Origin: an uncultured Flavobacteriales bacterium | GTDB taxonomy: Bacteria > Bacteroidota > Bacteroidia > Flavobacteriales_D > Crocinitomicaceae | Assembly: GCA_937876195.1 (NCBI GenBank) | Contig: CALEIK010000016.1 | Coordinates: forward strand, 107,534 to 171,533 | Direction of reading: 5' to 3' | DNA: 64,000 nucleotides | Shown here: positions 17,067-24,410 of the stretch, in pieces | Numbering within the stretch: the stretch's first letter is position 1 | How the letters are laid out: every line of letters begins with the position of its first letter | The notes under the pieces: model-generated | The model's input: the letters and a program-made list of their open reading frames with translations, nothing else | Told to the model about the DNA's origin: nothing | The model's database searches: none | Position numbers and translations under genes: made by a program

Positions 17067-17165
17067 GTGGGTCCCGTTGGCATCGAAGGTGGGTGGCCGA
17101 CGCAAAACGACTGATGTAGAGTTATTGAACAAAATTAGATCCTGGTTCGATCCCGGGACCCACCA
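17067..17165 (+). pseudogene. tRNA 3'-half remnant, probable attachment-site scar
   Basis: The 3' part is a perfect tRNA T-arm and acceptor strand: CCTGG-TTCGATC-CCGGG followed by ACCCACC and A. A compatible 5' acceptor GGTGGGT lies at 17088-17094, but I cannot fold a D-arm or anticodon arm between them. A second 10-bp pairing, 17067-17076 with 17154-17163, competes. A terminator follows immediately, as after a real tRNA. The best reading is the displaced 3' end of a tRNA left by integration of an element. A degenerate tRNA is the alternative. Confidence 0.5.
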
Positions 17166-17170
17166 CATTT

Positions 17171-17205
17171 AAAGCCATCTCATGATTTGAGGTGGCTTTT
17201 TTATT
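17171..17205 (+). terminator. Rho-independent terminator after the tRNA remnant
   Basis: A 12-bp stem (17171-17182 with 17188-17199), one G-T pair, five-base loop, followed by a T-run. Confidence 0.75.
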
Positions 17206-17320
17206 TCTTAACGTCTCTTTAAATGAAGTCAAATTAAAATAGACCCTAACCTTACACTTTTCCATAAAACACTAAAAAAACGACCAATTCACGGTTCTCA
17301 ATTATTTATAGTATTTCCCT

Positions 17321-17357
17321 AAGATTCGGCAGTAAAAGCTGTTTACTGCCGAATCTT
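17321..17357. terminator. 16-bp perfect hairpin, probable terminator
   Basis: Arms 17321-17336 and 17342-17357 are perfectly complementary around a five-base loop. A T-rich tract follows on the plus strand. It lies alone between the remnant and the mobile-element genes. Confidence 0.5.
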
Positions 17358-17668
17358 GGGTGATTTTTTATTTCAAAATGAGACGCAATGAGCTGTATTG
17401 ATAAGAATAATTGACGTAAGTGATAAATTAAGTAAATCGGAGCGATTTTTACCAGAAAATGGTATAAAACGCGCTGTATTTCTAAAACTATTTTTTTCAT
17501 CCATTAAGCTAAAATTACATTTGAACCTTTAGTTTGTTATGTTATATAAGTTTGGCATAATCATTCATTATTTGCCAAAGTTTTACTCAAGTTTTAGTTT
17601 ACGTTTGACTACGAATATCGTAGTTATTTGCAAATGCTTACTTTCTCTTATTTTCAAAACTTCATTCA
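17358..17668. other. Intergenic, nothing recognised
   Basis: AT-rich sequence between the hairpin and the ATPase stop. No convincing ORF or repeat seen. Confidence 0.4.
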
Positions 17669-18289
17669 TCACTTCCTCTTATCGAGACTTGACTGCGGAA
17701 ATGAAATCAAATTGAACATCGAGCGCAACCTAGACCTTACCCGATTACCATAAAGCTGTTCAAGCTGTGAGGCGCTTAAATTGGTGGTGGCATGTGTAAT
17801 GATACCATAGTTTGTTTGGAGCTCATATCTGTGAAGTAGTACTTCTGCGATTGTATTGCAGTCGTTTCCGTAGAACTTTATATTTTGTTCAACTCCGATA
17901 TCGTCTAAACAAAGTGGGCGATGTCTTTTACCGTAATTGTTGATGGTTTCGTAACCATCGCGATTGAATTCAAAGGTGATGTCTCTGGCTGATTTTACCA
18001 AAAACTTTTGCTCGGGTAAACCTAGTGTTTGGATGAGGTGCATCCATGAGGTTTTGCCACAGCCGATAGGACCAGTCAGTAATATTCCTTTTTTCAAATC
18101 GATGTTGTGCTTTTCGCATTGTTCAGTTTCATGAATTGCATAAAGTATCAGCTTTTGAATAACTGGTATGTCCTGCTTTTGAATTTGAAAGTTGGACCCG
18201 AATCTTTTCTGACCTTGCTGATACAAGAACTGCATTGTTTTCTTGTAATCAAAATGACGTACACCGTCAATAATCTTAAAGTGGCTCAT
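17669..18289 (-). CDS. DnaC/IstB-like AAA ATPase of a mobile element
   Basis: The protein of about 206 aa has Walker A GPIGCGKTS, Walker B-like RPLCLDDIG, and a C-terminal arginine-rich segment (GNRVRSRLRSMF) as in helicase-loader or IstB-type ATPases. I chose the ATG at 18289, which overlaps the upstream gene's end by 14 bp (the start lies inside GATGAG). Such ATPases pair with a replication-initiation-like protein in Bacteroidota plasmids and integrative elements. The upstream gene is such a protein, so the two probably act in replication of the excised element. Confidence 0.8.
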   Translation of the reverse strand: MSHFKIIDGVRHFDYKKTMQFLYQQGQKRFGSNFQIQKQDIPVIQKLILYAIHETEQCEKHNIDLKKGILLTGPIGCGKTSWMHLIQTLGLPEQKFLVKSARDITFEFNRDGYETINNYGKRHRPLCLDDIGVEQNIKFYGNDCNTIAEVLLHRYELQTNYGIITHATTNLSASQLEQLYGNRVRSRLRSMFNLISFPQSSLDKRK

Positions 18290-18959
18290 CGTAGTTTGTG
18301 TTTTGATTTGCATTTAATCGCTGTATGGGTGGGTTGGATTTTTCCGCGTAACTTTTTGCTCTTAAAATCCAATTCCGGGCAGCTGCTTTCCAATCTTTCA
18401 TTTTTGTTTTTCCTCCGACTAACCAACCGTTGGATTGGAAGTGGTTGTGGTATTTTTCTGCTTCTAGATGATTGGAGTTATTTTCTGTGAAGAAGACTTT
18501 AATATCCTCGAGAGAGGGGGGACTGAAACGGGGCGTATGTGATACACCCTTACTCTGTTTTGTGTTGTTTGTATTGTTTATACTGTTTATAGAAGGTACT
18601 AGTACTTGTTTCGGTACTTGTTCATTTTTGAGATGGTTGTTGTTTACTTCTTGTTTAGTACTTGTTTCAAAAATGAACATGTGTACTAGGCTTCCTTTTA
18701 GTGGATTGTAAGAGGGCATGTATTCCAAGTATTGCCAGTTGTGTAAATCCTTTATGCAACGGTGATATGTGGCGTTTGAGCCTATTTTTGAAATTTTCAT
18801 GACTTCTGATCTACTGATAGAAACTGGATTGTGGAAACGGTTTAGGTTCCAGAATTGAAATAATGCCAAATACAAACTCACATGAGTAGGATTCAAACGA
18901 TGGTCGTCTGAAAACCTACTCAATGCTTCTGTGAGTTGTGTGATGTAATTTACTTTCAC
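18276..18959 (-). CDS. Replication-associated winged-helix protein
   Basis: This 227-aa protein has an N-terminal winged-helix region (about residues 20-100, PVSISRSEVMKISKIGS for the HTH) followed by a low-complexity Asn-rich linker. Its C-terminal motif KMKDWKAAARNWI is found in phage and plasmid replisome organisers (DnaD/DnaT-like). It is coupled to the DnaC-like ATPase gene downstream, which fits an initiator-loader pair. It lies 2 bp after the HTH gene. The exact family is not certain. Confidence 0.65.
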   Translation of the reverse strand: MKVNYITQLTEALSRFSDDHRLNPTHVSLYLALFQFWNLNRFHNPVSISRSEVMKISKIGSNATYHRCIKDLHNWQYLEYMPSYNPLKGSLVHMFIFETSTKQEVNNNHLKNEQVPKQVLVPSINSINNTNNTKQSKGVSHTPRFSPPSLEDIKVFFTENNSNHLEAEKYHNHFQSNGWLVGGKTKMKDWKAAARNWILRAKSYAEKSNPPIQRLNANQNTNYDEPL

Positions 18960-18961
18960 TG

Positions 18962-19234
18962 CTAATGATTCAACACTTTATTCTCTTTGAGAAGCTTTAA
19001 AATGTCGTCATAGGCGTAGTAAATTGTTCCACCCACTTTGGAATAAGGAAGTGTGCCATTAATTCTCAGGTTTTGAATTGTTCCTGGAGAAATGTTTAGC
19101 ATCTTTCTTACTTGGGTTGACTTTAACCATTTAGTGGGTAATGGTTTTTCCTCTTTGAAGAGGGTTTTGATTTCTTGCAGTAACTCAACTTTGAATTGCT
19201 GCAGATCTTCGGTTGTAAGAACTGTTGTTGCCAT
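18962..19234 (-). CDS. Excisionase-like helix-turn-helix protein (HTH_17)
   Basis: A protein of 90 aa starting MATTVLTTEDLQQF. The C-terminal half reads WLKSTQVRKMLNISPGTIQN, then LRINGTLPYSKVGGTIYYAYDD, the pattern of the MerR-like HTH_17/excisionase family common next to Bacteroidota integrases. An earlier in-frame ATG at 19300 exists but would add a Phe-rich leader without family resemblance. It probably binds the attachment region or the operon promoter. Confidence 0.8.
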   Translation of the reverse strand: MATTVLTTEDLQQFKVELLQEIKTLFKEEKPLPTKWLKSTQVRKMLNISPGTIQNLRINGTLPYSKVGGTIYYAYDDILKLLKENKVLNH

Positions 19235-19327
19235 AAATTGAACTGTTTTGAATTGTTGCATACAAAATTGTAGCACTTTGAACAGTTTCATACCGAACAT
19301 GCACCCAAGTTGTGGAAAATAAATTTT

Positions 19328-20146
19328 CTAAACGGAGAAGAAGCCGTCCTCATCATCAATGCGATTTTCGAGTGTAATGCGAAGCTTATCTAAGAATATA
19401 GTACGCTCATTTCTGTTTTTAATTTCATGAAATGTTCTATACGCATTGCCAAGATCGATATTGAAGAATTGCTCAAATGCAGTTTTAATGAACTTGATAT
19501 CCGCTTCACCATTGTTAATTGCATTTGCGAAATGAAGACCATACATAAGTTCAATTAATGCTGCTTTGTTCTTTGTCCATTTAACACCTGAAGCAGCTGC
19601 TGTTGATACGTCTTGATTTTCGTTGGCGACATATTTCTGGATAAGCTTATAAGCTATCAATTTGGCATGTATTTCACTGTGGAAGGTGGAAAAGAGTGGG
19701 TTGAGTTTAACAAATTGCCCAACTGAATTAGTTGGCGGACAAAATTTCTGACGAATGTAGTAGATGCTATCCGTTGTTAAATCATTACGTTTCAATTCCA
19801 ATAGGAAGTTTTTATTGTCATGTAGAAGGAGTTCAAATTCTGTTTTCTTGTTTTTCACATATTCATCCAGGACATTTTTCGAAACGAATTTATGATTTGA
19901 ATATTCAATAGCAAATGCCAAAAACCAGTACTTCGAGGAAATAGAAGGTTTTATTTCCTTGAAGAATAGGATTTCATCAGCTTCTTTCTTAAAGCTGTTT
20001 ATTGTTATATACTCCTTAAGTTGAAGTAATGTGTCTTCAACAAATTTCAAGGCTTTTTCATTGTCGACACTAGTAGATAGGTCCGTATAACCTAATCTAT
20101 TTAATTCAGCATGAAGCTGATCTACTAAAAGATTTATACGTTTCAT
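19328..20146 (-). CDS. RteC family protein
   Basis: This 272-aa protein matches RteC by EILFFKEIKPSISSKYWFLA and the later KWTKNKAALIELMYGLHFA and NGEADIKFIKTAFEQFF. RteC is the regulator that activates excision genes in CTnDOT-like elements. Here it lies between the integrase and the excisionase-like gene, the expected neighbourhood. The winged-helix C-terminus looks complete. It may control excision in response to an unknown signal. No RteA/RteB two-component genes are in the window. Confidence 0.85.
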   Translation of the reverse strand: MKRINLLVDQLHAELNRLGYTDLSTSVDNEKALKFVEDTLLQLKEYITINSFKKEADEILFFKEIKPSISSKYWFLAFAIEYSNHKFVSKNVLDEYVKNKKTEFELLLHDNKNFLLELKRNDLTTDSIYYIRQKFCPPTNSVGQFVKLNPLFSTFHSEIHAKLIAYKLIQKYVANENQDVSTAAASGVKWTKNKAALIELMYGLHFANAINNGEADIKFIKTAFEQFFNIDLGNAYRTFHEIKNRNERTIFLDKLRITLENRIDDEDGFFSV

Positions 20147-20190
20147 ATGACATAAATATTAGGTATTAATAATATCTATGTCCTACGGAA

Positions 20191-21450
20191 TTATCCGAGT
20201 TTTGGCTGAGATTCGCTAGTATCTGCTTGATTCTTAGAAAATAAACGGTCGTTCAATAGCCCCATATCGGCACTTACTTTATGTTCCATTACCTGGGCAT
20301 AAATTTGAGTTGTTGCGAGCTTGGTATGTCCTAAAAGTTTTGATACGGTTTCAATGGGAACTCCATTGGATAGTGTTACAGTTGTTGCAAAAGTATGTCG
20401 CGCAATGTGCATGGTTAGTTTTTTCGTAATTCCGCACAAATCAGCAATCTCTTTGAGGTAAGCATTCATCTTTTGATTTGACTTTACAGGTAGTAGTCGA
20501 CCTTTGGTTTCACAGTAGGGGTGCTCCTTGTATTTTTCAATTATTTCAAGTGCTGGTTGTAGAAGAGGAACATTTGAAGCGGTACCAGTCTTTTTACGAT
20601 TAGTGTAGATCCACAATCCTCCATTAATTCCACGAACTAAATCGTTTTGAGTTAGTTTTTCTACATCCACAAAGGCATAACCCGTGTAACAACAGAATAA
20701 GAAAATGTCGCGTACCTCATCAAGTCGTTGAATAGAGAATTCCTTTTTGGTAAGTACTTGTAATTCTTCTTCGGTTAAAATTTCTCGTATTACTTTCTTG
20801 CTTGAGCATTTGAAACTAGTAAAAGGATTCTTGGCCAACCAATTATTGGCTACAGCCATATTGATTACCTTCTTTAGGTTTCGGATGTATTTCATCGCGG
20901 TGTTATGGCCGATTTTCTCATTTACTTTCAAGAAGTATTCGAACTCGGTAATGAATTGATGGTTTAAAGATTCCAACGGTAGATCGGATTGGTTGTATTT
21001 CATTTTGACATACAAGCGTAGTTTTTTGAGTACTGTCTCAAATTTGGTGTGGGTAGCTCTGACGACATCAATTCCAATGCGTTCTTTCATGCTATCATTG
21101 TGGTAGGTAAAAGTTTCGAAAAGGGTTTTGTTTTCTTCAGTAATACCTAGATAGCTGTTCTTTATGGTTTCAGCGGTTATGTGCTCTCCTTTTGAGAATA
21201 GAATGTTGTAGTGCTTCAGTAAATCAGCTTTAACATGGTCTAGATAGTTGTTGAGTGTGCGTGCTTCTTCTGATGTTCCTTTGGCACGTTCTGCTTCATG
21301 CAACCAGTTTTCTGGTTTAATTTTTCTACTCAGGGAGAACTGGACTCGCTTACCATCAATGGTAATTCTGCAATAAATTGGTGCTTTTCCGTTGTGCATT
21401 CTGGACTTGTAGAGCCAAAATAGAATTGTGAATGTTTGATTTGTCTTCAT
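20191..21450 (-). CDS. Tyrosine recombinase / integrase
   Basis: This 419-aa integrase has the arm-binding and core-binding domains, then the catalytic domain. Motifs are HIARHTFATT (His-x-x-Arg), LLGHTKLATTQIYAQV with the Tyr nucleophile near residue 395, and FCCYTGYAFVDVEKL. The last segment normally holds the first catalytic Arg (CxTGxR) but carries Ala-Phe instead, as in the CTnDOT integrase group, which lacks that Arg. It is the first gene of the element, about 260 bp from tRNA-Asp, which is therefore the likely attachment target. AGTGTACC repeats just upstream may be its arm sites. Confidence 0.92.
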   Translation of the reverse strand: MKTNQTFTILFWLYKSRMHNGKAPIYCRITIDGKRVQFSLSRKIKPENWLHEAERAKGTSEEARTLNNYLDHVKADLLKHYNILFSKGEHITAETIKNSYLGITEENKTLFETFTYHNDSMKERIGIDVVRATHTKFETVLKKLRLYVKMKYNQSDLPLESLNHQFITEFEYFLKVNEKIGHNTAMKYIRNLKKVINMAVANNWLAKNPFTSFKCSSKKVIREILTEEELQVLTKKEFSIQRLDEVRDIFLFCCYTGYAFVDVEKLTQNDLVRGINGGLWIYTNRKKTGTASNVPLLQPALEIIEKYKEHPYCETKGRLLPVKSNQKMNAYLKEIADLCGITKKLTMHIARHTFATTVTLSNGVPIETVSKLLGHTKLATTQIYAQVMEHKVSADMGLLNDRLFSKNQADTSESQPKLG

Positions 21451-21466
21451 TTTATCTCATTTTAAA

Positions 21467-21611
21467 AGTGTACCGATGGGGACCGATTAACTAAAAAAAT
21501 CCATTAAAATCATATAAAACAAACCTCTGGAATCCCTTATCAATAAAGGAATTTTAATCAAATCGGTACACTTTTTCAAAAGTATGGTAGAGTGTACCGA
21601 ATAGTGTACCA
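21467..21611. repeat. AGTGTACC repeats, candidate integrase arm-type sites
   Basis: Copies: AGTGTACCGA at 21467-21476, TCGGTACACT (inverted) at 21563-21572, AGTGTACCGA at 21591-21600, AGTGTACCA at 21603-21611. They lie between the integrase start and tRNA-Asp, where arm sites are expected. Confidence 0.55.
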
Positions 21612-21655
21612 ACTCGGTGTGATTTTTTGAATGTTTTGTGATGGGGTTTAAATAA

Positions 21656-21689
21656 AAAACCCTTTAAAACGTGTGTTTTAAAGGGTTTT
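21656..21689. terminator. 15-bp perfect hairpin, terminator beside tRNA-Asp
   Basis: Arms 21656-21670 and 21675-21689 pair perfectly around GTGT, with A- and T-rich flanks. It lies just 3' of tRNA-Asp and can act in both directions. Confidence 0.7.
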
Positions 21690-21713
21690 GATAAGCTTTA
21701 GATTACTCTTAAG

Positions 21714-21787
21714 CGGTCTGGACGGGACTCGAACCCGCGACCCTCGCCGTGACAGGGCGATATTCTAACCAACTGAACTACCAAACC
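21714..21787 (-). tRNA. tRNA-Asp (GTC)
   Basis: A complete cloverleaf. Acceptor GGTTTGG/CCAGACC (one T-G pair), D-arm GTTC...GAAT, anticodon loop CTGTCAC with anticodon GTC, T-arm GCGGG-TTCGAGT-CCCGT. The discriminator is G and CCA is not encoded. Its 3' end faces the integrase, which suggests use as an attachment site. Confidence 0.95.
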
Positions 21788-21916
21788 AATTTCTCTGTTT
21801 TTTCAAACACCGACAACAGTCGGATGATGAGAATTGTGTAATGCTTTTCGTTTAAAGCGTTGGCAAATGTAATACAAAATTTCTTTTTGACACAAGAAAA
21901 GAACTAAAAAAGAGCA

Positions 21917-21949
21917 AAAAAAAGAGCCAATTGGAATAATTGGCTCTTT
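21917..21949 (-). terminator. Terminator of the T9SS protein gene
   Basis: A 12-bp stem (21921-21932 with 21938-21949), five-base loop, and an A-run on the left giving a U-tract on the minus strand. It follows the gene stop by 17 bp. Confidence 0.8.
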
Positions 21950-21965
21950 CAAAGATTGTTAGCAT

Positions 21966-22877
21966 TTATTTTTTTACGAAACGGATCGTCTCTGTTCCTG
22001 TACTGCTTGTTACGTTTACAAAATAGATTCCGTTTTCTAAGTTGTTTACATTAATAGTGTGTATCGATGCAAGGGGAGTTGAAGAGTAGACCGTGTTTCC
22101 GTTTAAACTTCTCACTGTAATTTCTTCCATCTGTACACCGTTGCGAGAAGTAAGAGTGATTAACTCGTTCGCTGGATTTGGGAAAAGTTTGAAGTTAGAA
22201 ATAAAGTATTCTTCGATTCCAGCATCGTTTACCACAAAATCAGAGGATGTACCACAGTTTCCTTCAACCGAATACGTACCATTTACGACAGGCTCATGGT
22301 CTTGACCAGTTGCTCCGCCGATTGGTGACCCATCCAAGTACCACTGGTTATTATTTGGCATACTCGAAGTTAATGTATAGCCATCTGTAGAAATTGTTGG
22401 GACATCTTCAATTACAATCGTGTACCAATCAATAACTATTGCTGATTGAGCAACATCACCAACCGTTGGAACAACGGTAATTGTTAAGTTATAAGTACCC
22501 GCTACTGAAGGAGTGCCTGTAATTAAAGCGCAACCTGTTGTTCCACCTTCAAAGATACCTCCGTCTACAGGATTACTTGTATTTTCACCATCATAATACA
22601 CAACGGTAAATCCTGCTGGAAGTCCTGTGAAACTAGTAATTTCAATGTCGTTTATAGGCAAAGAAACTGGAGTTCCAAAAACAATAACCACAGTATCTGC
22701 TGGTACAACATTCGTTACTAATTGCTCATAAGGTACGCCAACACAACCACTACTGAAACCAGTAGCACTGTCAGGGTAAATACCTGGAGTTGTATAGATT
22801 GGATCTGGAACACACTGAGCATTCGCACTTGAAATTGCCACTATAGAAAATGACATAAAAAGTAATAGTTTTTTCAT
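21966..22877 (-). CDS. Secreted protein with type IX secretion C-terminal domain
   Basis: This 303-aa protein has a signal peptide (MKKLLLFMSFSIVAISSANA) and a C-terminal T9SS type A sorting domain. That domain runs from LFPNPANELITL to the closing IRFVKK, with GIYFVNV before it. Between them, Cys-containing beta-rich segments (SGCVGVPYEQLV, ITGTPSVAGTYNLTI) suggest Ig-like or putative cell-surface folds. It is exported through the type IX system and probably surface-attached or released. The gene is monocistronic. The ligand or activity is unknown. Confidence 0.85.
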   Translation of the reverse strand: MKKLLLFMSFSIVAISSANAQCVPDPIYTTPGIYPDSATGFSSGCVGVPYEQLVTNVVPADTVVIVFGTPVSLPINDIEITSFTGLPAGFTVVYYDGENTSNPVDGGIFEGGTTGCALITGTPSVAGTYNLTITVVPTVGDVAQSAIVIDWYTIVIEDVPTISTDGYTLTSSMPNNNQWYLDGSPIGGATGQDHEPVVNGTYSVEGNCGTSSDFVVNDAGIEEYFISNFKLFPNPANELITLTSRNGVQMEEITVRSLNGNTVYSSTPLASIHTINVNNLENGIYFVNVTSSTGTETIRFVKK

Positions 22878-22962
22878 AGGTATTTTTTTAGTTTAAATTC
22901 AGCAGCCAAATTACAACATTTTCTTTTAATGTTCTTTAAATATTATTAACACACGATTGGGT

Positions 22963-22998
22963 GAAAAAAAACGCCATCCACCTGAGGCGGACGACGTT
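22963..22998 (-). terminator. Terminator after rplT
   Basis: A 13-bp stem with several wobble pairs (22970-22982 with 22986-22998), TGA loop, followed on the minus strand by a run of U. It closes the thrS-infC-rpmI-rplT operon. Confidence 0.75.
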
Positions 22999-23024
22999 AG
23001 CGCTACAATAGAGTTGAATGTAAT

Positions 23025-23372
23025 TTATTTTTTGACTGCGTCAACTACGGCTTTAAAAGCCTCTGGGTGATTCATTGCTAAATCCGCAAGTACTTTACGG
23101 TTCAGTTCCATGTCACTTTTGTTAACAAGTCCAATGAATTGAGAATAGCTCATTCCATGTTCACGGGCACCAGCGTTAATACGCATGATCCATAATGAAC
23201 GGAAGTTTCTTTTCTTTTGTTTTCGTCCAGTGTATGCGTACAACATACCTTTTTCCACTGCGTTTTTAGCAACAGTCCAGACATTTTTTCTTCTTCCAAA
23301 GTAACCTTTGGCGTGCTTCATTACGTTCTTACGACGCGCTTTTGAAGCAACATGATTTACCGATCTTGGCAT
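23025..23372 (-). CDS. rplT: 50S ribosomal protein L20
   Basis: A 115-aa protein of normal length. It starts MPRSVNHVASKARRKNVMK, has the basic N-terminal helix, and the core YRTGRKQKKRNFRSLWI-type segment with AGAREHGMSYSQFI. It binds 23S rRNA during large-subunit assembly. Last gene of the conserved infC-rpmI-rplT group. Confidence 0.98.
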   Translation of the reverse strand: MPRSVNHVASKARRKNVMKHAKGYFGRRKNVWTVAKNAVEKGMLYAYTGRKQKKRNFRSLWIMRINAGAREHGMSYSQFIGLVNKSDMELNRKVLADLAMNHPEAFKAVVDAVKK

Positions 23373-23498
23373 AATTTTTAGTTTTTTGATAAGAAGTGCA
23401 TCCCTATTTGCGCCTTCGCTAAAACTTTAGCGGAGTGCGAGATCAGATGACTTAGTTACTTATTACCGGGTTAAACAATTAATAAACCTGTGCAGGAA

Positions 23499-23696
23499 CT
23501 ATTTCATGCACAATTGTTGCTTGATGTTTGCTTCGTCGGCTTTATTCACCAATCCAGCATGTGTCAAGTTACGCTTTTGCTTTTTCGTCTTCTTTGTTAA
23601 GATGTGACTTTTAAAAGCATGCTTTCTTTTAATTTTACCGCTTCCAGTGATTGTGAATCTCTTCTTTGCACTGGATTTAGTTTTCATTTTTGGCAT
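23499..23696 (-). CDS. rpmI: 50S ribosomal protein L35
   Basis: A 65-aa basic protein (MPKMKTKSSAKKRFTITGSG, then KIKRKHAFKSHIL) of normal L35 length. It lies between infC and rplT as in most bacteria. Confidence 0.98.
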   Translation of the reverse strand: MPKMKTKSSAKKRFTITGSGKIKRKHAFKSHILTKKTKKQKRNLTHAGLVNKADEANIKQQLCMK

Positions 23697-23850
23697 CTCT
23701 CTTCGTTTTTAAGTTACCTCTATTTAGCTTCGTTATGTAAGATTGTAAATGCAGGTCAATCTGCAATTTGTAATCTGTAATTCTATACTTTCATTTCTTT
23801 CAGAGCCCTCGCTTCCTGAACTTCCCGTTCAGCCAAATCAGTAGCTAACG

Positions 23851-24402
23851 CTACTTCTTCTTCGAGTTGATCATCATAATCATTCGTTTCCCTTCTAATT
23901 TTGGCAACTGCTCAATTACACCGTAATCTGCTAATTCTTGAGCCAATCTTAATAAAAGAATCTCTCCTCTGTCTTTAAATACAATCGTACGTCCTCTAAA
24001 GAAAACATACGCTTTCACTTTATTTCCTTCGCTAAGGAATTTCTTCGCATGCGCCAATTTGAAGTCAAAATCGTGATCGTCTGTGTTTGGACCAAAACGA
24101 ATTTCTTTCAATTCAACCTTGCTTTGTTTCGCCTTTAATTCTTTCTCCTTTTTCTTCTGGTTGTATAAGAATTTACGGTAATCCATAATCTTACACACCG
24201 GAGGATCAGCTTTTGGTGAAATTTCAACTAAATCGAGTTCTTGTTCATCAGCTAACTTAATCGCTTCAGATGTTGCCATTACAACAGGTTCTTGTCCGTC
24301 TCGTACCAATCGAATTTGACGTGCAAAAATCTTATCATTGATTTTATGCTGGTCTACTTCTTCTCTTTTTACAAAATTTCTCTTATTACTCGGTCTTCTC
24401 AT
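23851..24402 (-). CDS. infC: Translation initiation factor IF-3
   Basis: This 183-aa protein has the N-terminal domain (INDKIFARQIRLV), the linker with DPPVCKIMDY and the Lys-rich helix, and the C-terminal domain with IRFGPNTDDHDFDFK and FFRGR. It prevents subunit reassociation and checks the initiator tRNA. It starts with ATG here, 8 bp after the thrS stop, although infC often uses rare starts. A short basic N-terminal extension (MRRPSNKRNFVKREE) precedes the normal start. Confidence 0.98.
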   Translation of the reverse strand: MRRPSNKRNFVKREEVDQHKINDKIFARQIRLVRDGQEPVVMATSEAIKLADEQELDLVEISPKADPPVCKIMDYRKFLYNQKKKEKELKAKQSKVELKEIRFGPNTDDHDFDFKLAHAKKFLSEGNKVKAYVFFRGRTIVFKDRGEILLLRLAQELADYGVIEQLPKLEGKRMIMMINSKKK

Positions 24403-24410
24403 TCAGTTAT

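Noticed and set aside
16983..17114. 43-aa hydrophobic peptide as a type I toxin
   Set aside because: Its 3' end runs into the tRNA-like sequence, and no antisense RNA promoter or repeat pair was seen.
16800..17205. tmRNA gene
   Set aside because: There is no 5' tRNA-like half with the expected GGGG start and no tag reading frame such as those ending YALAA, only a tRNA 3' half.
17306..17500. 64-aa minus-strand ORF
   Set aside because: It runs across the perfect 16-bp hairpin, so it is a by-product of the terminator.
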